Below, in pieces: positions 8,537-16,271 of a stretch of 64,000 bases of DNA (positions are counted from its first letter, which is position 1; each line of letters begins with the position of its first letter). A program made the translations under genes and the position numbers. The DNA comes from Nonomuraea sediminis. Its GTDB lineage: Bacteria; Actinomycetota; Actinomycetes; Streptosporangiales; Streptosporangiaceae. The notes beneath the pieces are model-generated. The model worked only from the letters and a program-made list of their open reading frames with translations. It was not told where the DNA came from and made no database searches. The stretch lies in contig NZ_JAHDTI010000004.1 in NCBI RefSeq assembly GCF_018531495.1, forward strand, positions 310,001 to 374,000, in the 5' to 3' direction.

Positions 8537-9559
8537 CTAGCTCCCGTTGACCCGGGTGAGGGCGCCGTCGTGGGCGAGCACGCGCGCGGGCGCGGGCGCC
8601 TTCGCCGAGGGGACGACCGCCGCGTACAGGTGCGTTTCCGTGAGCTTGAGGACGTTGTCCACGGAACGGAACTTGATGGCCCACCGGGCGCTCTCAGGGA
8701 CCGGGATGCCGTCGTCCTTGGCCGCCTTGGTGCGCGGGATCGTCGAGGTGATCCTGGTCAGCGCGTACTGGATCAGCGCGCCGCCGTCCCGCGTGCGCAG
8801 GGCGTAGAACGGGTAGTCGCCCTGGCTGAAGATCGAGTCGTAGCCGTAGCCCGAGCCCTTGGCGTCGGCCCGCGAGGTGGCGATCTGCGCGGCGATGTCC
8901 GTGGTCAGCGGCCCAGGCTCGATCAGGCCCTCCGTCACGCCCGTGGCGCCCGCCTCGGCGATCGTGGCGTGCAGCGGCCCCATGAACTGCGGGCTGATCG
9001 TGACGGACTTGTCGTCGGGAGGCAGCGCCGTGGCGTAGCCCTCGGCGTCGAGCTGGACCTGCGGCGGATCCTGGCCGGGCAGCAGCTGCTCCGTCGCGCT
9101 CACGCGCCAGTCGCCGCTCTTGGCGAACGTCACCAGGGTGGGATGGCCGTTGCGGGTGGCCAGCGCCGTGAACCAGAGCGCCTGCTCGTCCGGCTTGAAG
9201 CGCGGCACGTACAGGGTCGGCGGGCCCCAGGTGTACTGCGGCGGGTGGCCGCCGGTCGAGGCGAACGCCGCCGCGGTCAGCTGGGCGTAGGCGTCGCGGG
9301 TGTTGTCCATGTCCATGCGCAGCGCGGGCTGCATGTTGCCGGCCCTGCGCAGCGCGTTGTCGCTGGCGGTGAACGTGGCGAAGACCTTGGCCGCCTCGAC
9401 GGGCGTGACCGGTGGCGCGGTGGGCGACGGCGTGGGGGTGGGCGTCGCGCCGGCCGTGGACGGGGTCGTGGCAGGCGATGCCGACGTCGTGCAGGCGGCC
9501 GCCCCGGCCAGCAAGCCGACGGCGAGCGCCAGCGCCTTCAGCCGACCGATTACACGCAC
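8537..9559 (-). CDS. Putative lipoprotein of unknown function
   Basis: A 340-residue protein with a lipoprotein-type signal (KALALAVGLLAGAAAC, Cys at 23, a weak lipobox) followed by a Thr/Pro-rich linker to about residue 55. The folded part resembles actinobacterial exported proteins of unknown function, with blocks TWGPPTLYVPRFK, ALWFTALATRNG, and a C-terminal ARWAIKFRSVDNVLKL segment. I recognise no catalytic motif. It is divergent from prfB with 47 bp between the starts and converges on glutamate dehydrogenase. It is probably anchored on the outer face of the membrane; the role is unknown. Confidence 0.8.
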   Translation of the reverse strand: MRVIGRLKALALAVGLLAGAAACTTSASPATTPSTAGATPTPTPSPTAPPVTPVEAAKVFATFTASDNALRRAGNMQPALRMDMDNTRDAYAQLTAAAFASTGGHPPQYTWGPPTLYVPRFKPDEQALWFTALATRNGHPTLVTFAKSGDWRVSATEQLLPGQDPPQVQLDAEGYATALPPDDKSVTISPQFMGPLHATIAEAGATGVTEGLIEPGPLTTDIAAQIATSRADAKGSGYGYDSIFSQGDYPFYALRTRDGGALIQYALTRITSTIPRTKAAKDDGIPVPESARWAIKFRSVDNVLKLTETHLYAAVVPSAKAPAPARVLAHDGALTRVNGS

Positions 9560-9606
9560 CTCGCCATGTTATTCGTGCGCGCGAGGGTCGCGTACCCTTG
9601 GGAGAC

Positions 9607-10722
9607 GTGGCAGACATCGATCCGGCTGAAGAGATCAAGGAGCTCGCAGGCACCCTGCGGAGCATCCAGGACGTGCTCGACCTGGAGGCGATGCGCAAGC
9701 AGATCGCCGAGCTGGGCGAGCAGGTCGCGGCGCCGGACCTCTGGGACGACCCCGAGCAGGCCCAGAAGATCACCAGCAAGCTGTCCCACCTGCAGGGCGA
9801 GCTCAACAGGGTGGACGGCCTCGTGCGCCGCCTGGACGACCTGACCGTGCTCTACGAGCTGGCGGCCGAGGAGGCCGACGAGGACACCCGCGCCGAGGCC
9901 GACAAGGAGCTGGTCTCGCTGCGCTCCGACATCGGCGCGCTCGAGGTCCGCACGCTGCTGTCGGGCGAGTACGACGCCCGCGAGGCGCTGGTCACGATCA
10001 ACTCCCAGGCCGGCGGCGTCGACGCGGCCGACTGGGCGGAGATGCTGCTGCGCATGTACCTGCGCTGGGCCGAGCGCAAGGGCTACCCGACCGAGGTCTA
10101 CGACACCTCCTACGCCGAAGAGGCCGGGATCAAGTCCGCCACCTTCACGATCAAGACCCCCTACGCGTACGGCACGCTGCGCGGGGAACACGGCACCCAC
10201 CGGCTCGTCCGGATCAGCCCGTTCGACAACCAGGGCCGTCGCCAGACCTCCTTCGCCGGGGTCGACGTGGTGCCCGTGGTCGAGCAGACCGACCACATCG
10301 ACATCAACGAGGACGAGCTTCGCATCGACGTCTACCGGTCGAGCGGCCCCGGCGGCCAGGGCGTCAACACCACCGACTCGGCGGTCCGCATCACCCACCT
10401 GCCGACCGGCATCGTGGTCTCCTGCCAGAACGAGCGCTCCCAGCTGCAGAACCGCGCGACCGCGATGAACGTGCTGCAGGCCAAGCTGCTCGAGCGCAAG
10501 CGGCAGGAGGAGGCGGAGAAGATGTCGGAGCTGCGCGGCGCCACCACCACGTCATGGGGCACGCAGATCCGCAACTACGTGCTGCACCCGTACCAGATCG
10601 TCAAGGACCTGCGCACCGGCACCGAGGCGGGCAACCCCACCGCCGTCCTCGACGGCGACCTCGACGAGTTCATCGAGTCCGAGATCCGCTGGATGCGGCG
10701 GCAGGAGTCAGAGCCCGCTTAG
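9607..10722 (+). CDS. prfB: Peptide chain release factor 2
   Basis: Recognises UGA/UAA and triggers peptidyl-tRNA hydrolysis on the ribosome. It has 371 residues from GTG 9607, with GGGAG six bases upstream. The stop-codon-reading tripeptide SPF occurs in RISPFDNQGRR, and the peptidyl-transferase-centre loop GGQ in SSGPGGQGVNTTDSAVR. The N-terminal coiled domain begins ADIDPAEEIKELAG. The frame is continuous, so the programmed +1 frameshift of enterobacterial prfB is absent. The longer in-frame extension upstream overlaps the lipoprotein gene and is spurious. It heads the conserved actinobacterial order prfB-ftsE-ftsX-smpB. Confidence 0.97.
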   Translation: MADIDPAEEIKELAGTLRSIQDVLDLEAMRKQIAELGEQVAAPDLWDDPEQAQKITSKLSHLQGELNRVDGLVRRLDDLTVLYELAAEEADEDTRAEADKELVSLRSDIGALEVRTLLSGEYDAREALVTINSQAGGVDAADWAEMLLRMYLRWAERKGYPTEVYDTSYAEEAGIKSATFTIKTPYAYGTLRGEHGTHRLVRISPFDNQGRRQTSFAGVDVVPVVEQTDHIDINEDELRIDVYRSSGPGGQGVNTTDSAVRITHLPTGIVVSCQNERSQLQNRATAMNVLQAKLLERKRQEEAEKMSELRGATTTSWGTQIRNYVLHPYQIVKDLRTGTEAGNPTAVLDGDLDEFIESEIRWMRRQESEPA

Positions 10723-10899
10723 GTGCTTGAGCACCAGCGTCACGAACAGCGCGACGAGCAGGAGTACGGCGATGAGAGCGGGTGACAGTCCGGCGAAGCC
10801 GTGATTGTGCATCCGCTCCCGACTGGCACGGCAGACGGGGCAGCGACCCTCGATCACGGGGTGGGCGCACTGCGCGCATACGAGGTGTTCACAACTCAT
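10708..10899 (-). CDS. Small zinc-ribbon membrane protein
   Basis: This 63-residue ORF encodes an N-terminal double Cys pair (CEHLVCAQCAH then CPVCRA), likely a zinc ribbon. A short basic stretch follows, then one hydrophobic helix (LSPALIAVLLLVALFVTLVL). Its 3' end overlaps the end of prfB by 15 bp on the opposite strand. A compact zinc-ribbon-plus-TM architecture and an in-frame ATG with no competing gene make it more likely real than chance. Function unknown; probably an inner-membrane protein with a cytoplasmic zinc knuckle. Confidence 0.7.
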   Translation of the reverse strand: MSCEHLVCAQCAHPVIEGRCPVCRASRERMHNHGFAGLSPALIAVLLLVALFVTLVLKHLSGL

Positions 10900-11102
10900 G
10901 TCAGCCCCAAGTCTAGCCGCACAATCGTTTTGTTTCCGTTATGGACGTTCCATGCCAGTCTTCCCCCTAGACTGTGCTCTGGCCAATCGGAACGTCGATC
11001 ATCAGTAAAGATGGACGCCCCCGATAGGCCAGCGGCGGGAGGTGGGCATGTGCCACCCTTGCTTCCGTCCTGACCTCTAGACTGGCATGCCGTGATGCTC
11101 TC

Positions 11103-11792
11103 GTGATCCATTTCGATAATGTCACCAAGGTCTACGCGAACCAGAACCGGCCCGCCCTCGACCACGTGTCCGTTGACGTGGACAAGGGTGAGTTCGTGTT
11201 CCTCGTCGGTCCCTCGGGATCAGGCAAGTCCACGTTCCTGCGGCTGGTCCTCAAGGAGGAGCGGCCCAACTCCGGCGCCATTCACGTCGCGGGCAAGGAC
11301 CTGGCGCGCCTGTCCAACTTCAAGGTGCCCCACCTGCGCCGCCGTATCGGCTGCGTGTTCCAGGACTTCAGGCTGCTCCCGAACAAGAACGTCTACGAGA
11401 ACGTGGCGTTCGCGCTCGAGGTCATCGGCAAGCCCCGGCGGTTCATCCGCAAGGTGGTCCCCGAGGTCATCGAGCTGGTGGGCCTGGAAGGCAAGGCCCA
11501 CCGCATGCCCGACGAGCTGTCCGGCGGCGAGCAGCAACGCGTCGCCATGGCCCGCGCCTTCGTCAACCGGCCCATGATCTTGCTGGCCGACGAGCCCACG
11601 GGCAACATCGACCCCGCGACGAGCATCGGCATCATGAAGGTGCTCGACCGGATCAACAGGACTGGCACCACGGTCGTCATGGCCACGCACGACGCGGCCA
11701 TCGTCGACTCCATGCGTAAGCGGGTCGTGGAACTGGAGGACGGCAAGATCGTCCGTGACCAGTCGCGTGGCGTTTACGGCCAGGCCTACTGA
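11103..11792 (+). CDS. ftsE: Cell division ATP-binding protein FtsE
   Basis: ABC-type ATPase that with FtsX forms a transmembrane machine controlling septal peptidoglycan hydrolases. It has 229 residues. Walker A is GPSGSGKST, the Q-loop lies in GCVFQDFRLLPNKNVYENVAF, the signature is LSGGEQQR, Walker B is ILLADEPTGN, and the H-loop is MATHD. The start is GTG 11103. The product begins with the hallmark IHFDNVTKVY. ftsX follows after 20 bp. The 200 bp upstream (10900-11102) hold no gene and presumably the ftsE promoter. Confidence 0.97.
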   Translation: MIHFDNVTKVYANQNRPALDHVSVDVDKGEFVFLVGPSGSGKSTFLRLVLKEERPNSGAIHVAGKDLARLSNFKVPHLRRRIGCVFQDFRLLPNKNVYENVAFALEVIGKPRRFIRKVVPEVIELVGLEGKAHRMPDELSGGEQQRVAMARAFVNRPMILLADEPTGNIDPATSIGIMKVLDRINRTGTTVVMATHDAAIVDSMRKRVVELEDGKIVRDQSRGVYGQAY

Positions 11793-11812
11793 CAGGGAGC
11801 AGCAGACACAAC

Positions 11813-12718
11813 ATGCGGGCGAATTTCATCTTCTCCGAGGTCTGGATCGGCCTCCGTCGAAACCTGACCATGACGATCGCAGTGATCATCACGGTCGCAG
11901 TCGGCATGGCGATGCTGGGTGTCGGGCTGCTGATCAACGCCCAGGTTTCGATGATGAAGGACTACTGGTACGACAAGATCGAAATCTCGGTCTTCCTGTG
12001 CAGCAGGTCCTCGAGTCAGCCCACCTGCAAGGGCAAGCCGGTCTCCACCCAGCAGACCCAGACGCTGCAGGGGCAGCTCAAGACGATCCCCGGCGTCGAG
12101 CAGGTTTTCTACGAGGACCAGGCGACCGCCTACAAGAACTTCCAAGAGGCCTACGCCAGCAACAAGGCGCTGGTCAGCGCCACCCGCGTGGAGGACATGC
12201 CGACCTCCTTCCGCATCAAGCTGAAGGACCCCAACAACTACCAGCCCGTCATCCAGGCCGTGTCCGGCCAGCCCGGGGTGGCGTCGGTGGTCAACCAGAA
12301 GGACCTGATCGGCAAGTTCTTCACCGCGCTGGACAAGCTCCGTACCTTCGCCATCGTCGTCGCCGTCCTCCTGGTGCTCGCGGCGGCCCTCCTGATCGGC
12401 AACACCGTACGGCTGTCGGCCTTCAACCGCCGAAGAGAAACCGGCATCATGCGCCTGGTCGGCGCGTCGAATCTCTATATCCAGCTGCCCTTCGTGATGG
12501 AGGGCATGATCGCCGGTCTGATCGGCGGCGTGTTCGCGGCCATGATGCTGATCACCACCAAGATCCTGGTGTTCGAGGAGGCGGCCTCGAGTTCCCTGAT
12601 CGCGCACCCGATCGGATGGAACGACGTCGCGCAAGTGATCACGATCACCATGGTGATCGGTGTGCTGATGTGTGTGCTCGCCTCCTTCGTCACGCTCCGT
12701 CGCTACCTCAGGGTGTAG
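11813..12718 (+). CDS. ftsX: Cell division membrane protein FtsX
   Basis: Membrane partner of FtsE. It has 301 residues: a cytoplasmic start MRANFIFSEVWIGLRRN, TM1 (MTIAVIITVAVGMAMLGVGLL), and a large extracellular loop from about residue 45 to 175 with two Cys (CSRSSSQPTC). Three C-terminal TM helices follow, the first being FAIVVAVLLVLAAALLIGNTV. The FtsX coupling segment RRETGIMRLVGASNLYIQLPF is between TM2 and TM3. The size and two-Cys loop fit the actinobacterial FtsX extracellular domain, which in mycobacteria contacts the hydrolase RipC. Confidence 0.96.
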   Translation: MRANFIFSEVWIGLRRNLTMTIAVIITVAVGMAMLGVGLLINAQVSMMKDYWYDKIEISVFLCSRSSSQPTCKGKPVSTQQTQTLQGQLKTIPGVEQVFYEDQATAYKNFQEAYASNKALVSATRVEDMPTSFRIKLKDPNNYQPVIQAVSGQPGVASVVNQKDLIGKFFTALDKLRTFAIVVAVLLVLAAALLIGNTVRLSAFNRRRETGIMRLVGASNLYIQLPFVMEGMIAGLIGGVFAAMMLITTKILVFEEAASSSLIAHPIGWNDVAQVITITMVIGVLMCVLASFVTLRRYLRV

Positions 12719-12741
12719 TGGAACGCCGGTAAAGTCGAACC

Positions 12742-13209
12742 ATGCCACGTGAGACCGGGCGGAAGGTCGTCGCCCAGAACAAGCGTGCCCGCCACGACTA
12801 CCACCTCGAGGACTCCATCGAGGCAGGGCTCGTGCTGCAGGGCACCGAGGTGAAGTCCCTTCGGGAGGGCCGCGCCTCGCTCGCCGATGGGTACGTCAGC
12901 ATCGACGGTGGCGAAGCGTGGCTGCTCAACGTGCACATCCCCGAGTACTCGCAGGGCACGTGGACCAACCACGCCGCCCGCCGCAAGCGCAAGCTGCTGC
13001 TGCACCGCAAGGAGATCGACAAGCTCGCCGCGAAGACCAAGGAGGGCGGGCTCACGATCGTGCCGCTGTCGCTCTACTTCAGTGACGGCAGGGCCAAGAT
13101 CGAGATCGCCCTCGCCCGCGGTAAGAAGGACTGGGACAAGCGGCAGTCGCTCGCGGAGCAGCAGGCGAAGCGGGAGATGGCCCGGGCAGTGCGGCACGCC
13201 AACCGATGA
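12742..13209 (+). CDS. smpB: SsrA-binding protein SmpB
   Basis: Binds the tRNA-like part of tmRNA and brings it to stalled ribosomes (trans-translation). It has 155 residues: VAQNKRARHDYHLEDSIEAG, then the RNA-binding barrel with LQGTEVKSLREGRASLADG, and a basic C-terminal tail (KKDWDKRQSLAEQQAKREMARAV cut as a long helix). Its RNA partner ssrA lies 2.2 kb downstream at 15440, the typical actinobacterial linkage. The stop overlaps the next ATG as ATGA. Confidence 0.97.
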   Translation: MPRETGRKVVAQNKRARHDYHLEDSIEAGLVLQGTEVKSLREGRASLADGYVSIDGGEAWLLNVHIPEYSQGTWTNHAARRKRKLLLHRKEIDKLAAKTKEGGLTIVPLSLYFSDGRAKIEIALARGKKDWDKRQSLAEQQAKREMARAVRHANR

Positions 13210-15059
13210 AGCGCGTCCGGCGGACTCTCGCCTCGGCCGTCACGCTGGTGGTCGCGAGCACGACGCTGACCGCGTGCTTCGAGGAGCCCACCCCGCACGA
13301 CGCGGTCCGCGACTTCCTCGTGGGCTGGCAGTCGGAGGACTACACGCTGGCGGCCGGCCGTACCGACGGTGACCCGGCGACGGTGAGCAAGGCGCTGGCC
13401 GCCACCAAGCTGGACCTGGACGCGGCCTCGTTCCGGTTCAAGGTCAAGAGCCTGTCGCAGGACGGCGACGAGGCCAAGGCCACCTTCGGCGTGGAGATCG
13501 ACCTCGGCGAGAACGTCCCGCTCTGGGGTTACACCAGCACGCTCCCGCTGCACCGCGTCGGCGGGCAGTGGAAGGTGCGCTGGTCGCCGTCCGTACTGCA
13601 CCCCAAGCTGAAGGACGGCCAGCGCCTGGCGGTCAAGACCGAGCCGCGCCCCCGCGAGCCGATCAACGACCGCACCGGCGAACCGCTGCAGTCCAACGAC
13701 ATCCTGTACGTGGCCGGCGTTACCCCTGACGAGGTCGGGAACCAGGCGCCGCGGATCGTCGCGAAGCTCGCCGAGATCACCGACTTCCCCCAGGACCGGC
13801 TGCTGAGCCGGATCCAGTCCTCGCCGCCGAGCGACTTCGTGCCGCTGGTGACGTTCGGCCGCTCGCGCTACAACGGGCTGAAGTCGAGGCTCGACGAGAT
13901 CGAGCAACTCCAGGTCCACCCGCAGGACCAGCCCGTCCGCCCCGAAGACCCCAAGGACATCATCGGCAAGGTCACCGCGCTGACCCCCGAGCGCGAGCAG
14001 AAGCTCGGCGGCCCGCAGCGGGCCGGCGACTCCGTCGGGCTCAACGGACTGCAGGCCGCCTACCAGGACTCGCTCACCGGCTCCACCCAGATCCAGGTGA
14101 TCACCCTGGACCTGAAGACCGGAAAGCAGGCCGACCTGCTCCAGGAGTGGCAGGGCAGGGTCAACTCCGCCGTCACCACCACGATCGACAGCGGCGTCCA
14201 GCACGCGGCCGAGAACGCCGTCCTCGACACCGACGCGGCCGCTCTGGTGGCCGTGCAGGCCTCGAGCGGCGAGATCCGCGCGGTCGCCACCAAGACCTAC
14301 AACCAGGCCACCGACGCGCTGGCCGGCAGCTTCCCGCCCGGCACGACGTTCTCCATCGTGGCCGCCGACGCGCTGCTCAAGGCGGGGGTCAAGCCCAGCC
14401 AGAAGCTGCCGTGCCCCGCCGAGCGCACCGTCGGCGGCGCCAAGTTCGAGCAGGCGAGCCAGACCACCGGCGCCACGCCGACCGTCCAGGAGAACTTCGC
14501 CAGGGGCTGCGTCACCGCCCTGGCCGCGCTGGCTCGCCGGGTCAACGCCTCCGCGCTCACGCAGAGCGCCACCAACCTGGGCATCGGCGTGCCGTGGAAG
14601 CTGCCGCTGAACTCGTTCACCGGCACGATGCCCGCGCTCGACAGCGACGCCGCCAAGGCCAAGGCCATCGCCGGCCAGAACGTCGAGGTCAGCCCGCTGT
14701 CGATGGCCCTGGTCGCCGGGGCCGTGGCCTCGGGCACCTGGCACCCGCCCGTCCTGGTCACCGCGCCCACCACGCCCGACCCCGCCGCCGCCGTCGTCCC
14801 CGCGGCGCCGCTCAAGCCGGTCCCGCTGCAGCCGTCCGTCCGCACCACGCTCAAGTCGATGATGCGTGCCGGGACCAGCGGTACGGCTCGCGCCGCCCAG
14901 GCGGGCTCGTCCCCGGTCTACGGCGTCTCGTCCACGGTCAAGGACCTGACCTGGTTCGTGGGCTGGCAGGGGGACGTGGCGGTAGCCGTACTGGCAAAGA
15001 ACTCCGACGCCGCCGCGGTTGCCGGGCGCTTCTTCGGAAGCCTCGGAAGCTCTCGGTAA
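13206..15059 (+). CDS. PBP-like lipoprotein with degenerate transpeptidase domain
   Basis: This 617-residue product has a lipobox (TTLTAC, Cys 24), an NTF2-like MecA-N-type domain (about residues 30-140), a linker/dimer domain, and a C-terminal penicillin-binding transpeptidase fold (about 320-610). All three active-site motifs are altered. SxxK is TTFS (T380, S383) after FPPG; SxN is GCV (434-436); KTG is TSG (557-559). The surrounding fold landmarks stay intact, including NVEVSPLSMALVAGAVASG, so it is a maintained pseudo-enzyme rather than a decayed gene. It overlaps smpB by four bases and sits two genes after ftsEX. It may act as a non-catalytic scaffold or beta-lactam-insensitive regulator of septal wall synthesis; that role is inference. 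Confidence 0.88.
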   Translation: MKRVRRTLASAVTLVVASTTLTACFEEPTPHDAVRDFLVGWQSEDYTLAAGRTDGDPATVSKALAATKLDLDAASFRFKVKSLSQDGDEAKATFGVEIDLGENVPLWGYTSTLPLHRVGGQWKVRWSPSVLHPKLKDGQRLAVKTEPRPREPINDRTGEPLQSNDILYVAGVTPDEVGNQAPRIVAKLAEITDFPQDRLLSRIQSSPPSDFVPLVTFGRSRYNGLKSRLDEIEQLQVHPQDQPVRPEDPKDIIGKVTALTPEREQKLGGPQRAGDSVGLNGLQAAYQDSLTGSTQIQVITLDLKTGKQADLLQEWQGRVNSAVTTTIDSGVQHAAENAVLDTDAAALVAVQASSGEIRAVATKTYNQATDALAGSFPPGTTFSIVAADALLKAGVKPSQKLPCPAERTVGGAKFEQASQTTGATPTVQENFARGCVTALAALARRVNASALTQSATNLGIGVPWKLPLNSFTGTMPALDSDAAKAKAIAGQNVEVSPLSMALVAGAVASGTWHPPVLVTAPTTPDPAAAVVPAAPLKPVPLQPSVRTTLKSMMRAGTSGTARAAQAGSSPVYGVSSTVKDLTWFVGWQGDVAVAVLAKNSDAAAVAGRFFGSLGSSR

Positions 15060-15439
15060 CTTTCTCGTCACTGTAGGCAACCGTTCGTGGGGTCGGCTGC
15101 GTCTTACTGAGTGACTGGGCCCGCTCGGGGGGTTGCGGACTCAGTCGCCGTGATGAGATGGGGCTTCATCTCGGGGGAAGCCTCACCGTCCGGACCGGCT
15201 CGACCCTGCCGGTCGCCCCCGGGAACGCGTAGCGACCTTGCCGCGCTCCCGGGGGTTCCGCCGTCTCCCCGCCCGTTTCCCCGTGCTGCACCCCTCGCTC
15301 GTGGTGGCCCGCCGTACAGGAACCCCTTCTGAACAGGCGGAGCGGGGCCGGGCGGTGGGAATGGAGTTGGCATCGTGGGTGTTGTGAGATGTATCTTCTT
15401 GTTGCTCGGCCCTTCGGGGTCGTGTTGACAACTGCACAT
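15060..15439. other. Gene-free gap upstream of ssrA with a strong hairpin
   Basis: No gene is seen in these 380 bp. A 14-bp stem with one mismatch (CCCCCGGGAACGCG at 15216-15229 against CGCGCTCCCGGGGG at 15242-15255) encloses 12 bases and could end the upstream transcript. A lone GGCCCGCCGTAC at 15309-15320 resembles one end of the dispersed repeat at 8.2 and 27.4 kb. The ssrA promoter must lie in the final part; I cannot place it confidently. Confidence 0.5.
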
Positions 15440-15831
15440 GGGGGTGACTGGCTTCGACTTTGACCTTGCAACTCAGGTGAAGCGGGCCGAGGACTGCGGA
15501 CATAACCTCGTTAATCCTGTGACCGCAAACAAATAAGTGCCAATTCTAAGAGCACTAAGGTCGCCCAGGCCCGTGAGGGCCTGGCTCTCGCTGCCTAAGT
15601 AGCGGGAACCTTCGTCAGCCCGGGAGTGCCTTCGGCCCGGTGTCTGGCGTCGCTAGAAGGCTCAACCGGACTACCCGGCCACGGGGGAGTTCGGGAAATC
15701 TAACAGTGGCTGAGCCCGTCGGCGACTCGCCTGCGTGATCGCCGGGGCTGAGAAAAGCACAGCAGGCTGCGCCCGGAGAAGCCCTGTCTTGGGGTTGAAG
15801 GACGCGGGTTCGATTCCCGCCACCTCCACCA
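15440..15831 (+). ncRNA. ssrA: Transfer-messenger RNA (tmRNA)
   Basis: Rescues stalled ribosomes together with SmpB. The 5' end GGGGGTGACTGGCTTCGAC and the 3' end GGTTCGATTCCCGCCACCTC, followed by CACCA, are the conserved tRNA-like halves. The seven acceptor pairs GGGGGTG/CACCTCC (one G-U) close the molecule, followed by A and an encoded CCA. The tag frame resumes at GCC 15539 and ends at TAA 15596-15598. It encodes ANSKSTKVAQAREGLALAA (19 residues) with the usual protease-targeting LALAA end. Pseudoknot-like G/C segments follow the tag. Length is 392 nt. Confidence 0.96.
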
Positions 15832-15875
15832 TGTTGCTCGAACCTGGCTCGTCCTGAGCCTTGGCGAGTATCGCG

Positions 15876-15905
15876 AACGGCGGTGTCCACGTGGACACCG
15901 CCGTT
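15876..15905 (+). terminator. ssrA terminator, perfect palindrome
   Basis: AACGGCGGTGTCCAC at 15876-15890 is followed immediately by its exact reverse complement at 15891-15905, giving 15-bp arms. The flanking TCGCG on both sides nearly extends it. It begins 45 bases after the tmRNA CCA. No U-tract follows beyond TTT. Confidence 0.75.
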
Positions 15906-15995
15906 TCGCGTTAGACGTGGAAGCGCCCGAGGAGGCCGCGCGGCGTCTGGGAAACAGGCTGCGGAGAAGCCGGGGCGTGCCACGACAATGCGAAT

Positions 15996-16110
15996 ATGTG
16001 GAGACCCGCTCACGACGCCTGGTTCGTCGAAGCGACCTTCACCGGTCACGCCAGCTTCTACAGGGCCATCTTCTCCGGAGGTACGCGCTTCCCGCGGAAT
16101 CGGTGTGGTA
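15996..16110 (+). pseudogene. Fragment resembling a pentapeptide-repeat protein
   Basis: After the ssrA terminator a short frame reads FVEATFTGHASFYRAIF and then SGGTRF. This has the five-residue AxFxx periodicity of pentapeptide-repeat proteins (ATFTG, HASFY, RAIFS, GGTRF). No intact start or full-length gene surrounds it, and adjacent frames do not restore one. I read it as a decayed remnant. The rest of 15906-16271 shows no gene. The call rests on periodicity alone. Confidence 0.4.
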
Positions 16111-16271
16111 AGCAGGTCAGCCTCGAGGAGGCGCTGGTGATGCCCCGCGGCGATGGGGGCAGCGCATGTGTGGCCACTCGGCTGGCAGGTAGAGCCTGAT
16201 GGCCAAGGGGGTGGTGTGCTGAGAGAGCTCGGATGAGACGGGGTTGTCGGGGGCTGGCTAATCTGTCTGCG

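Noticed and set aside
8284..8550. Short plus-strand ORFs in the 8.2-8.5 kb gap
   Set aside because: They lie over the dispersed repeats, lack a ribosome site and encode Arg/Gly-rich low-complexity sequence.
9607..10722. Programmed frameshift in prfB
   Set aside because: The frame is continuous from GTG 9607 with no internal in-frame TGA, so no frameshift is needed.
15640..15831. Separate tRNA gene near 15.8 kb
   Set aside because: The T-arm and CCA belong to the tRNA-like 3' half of tmRNA; there is no anticodon stem.
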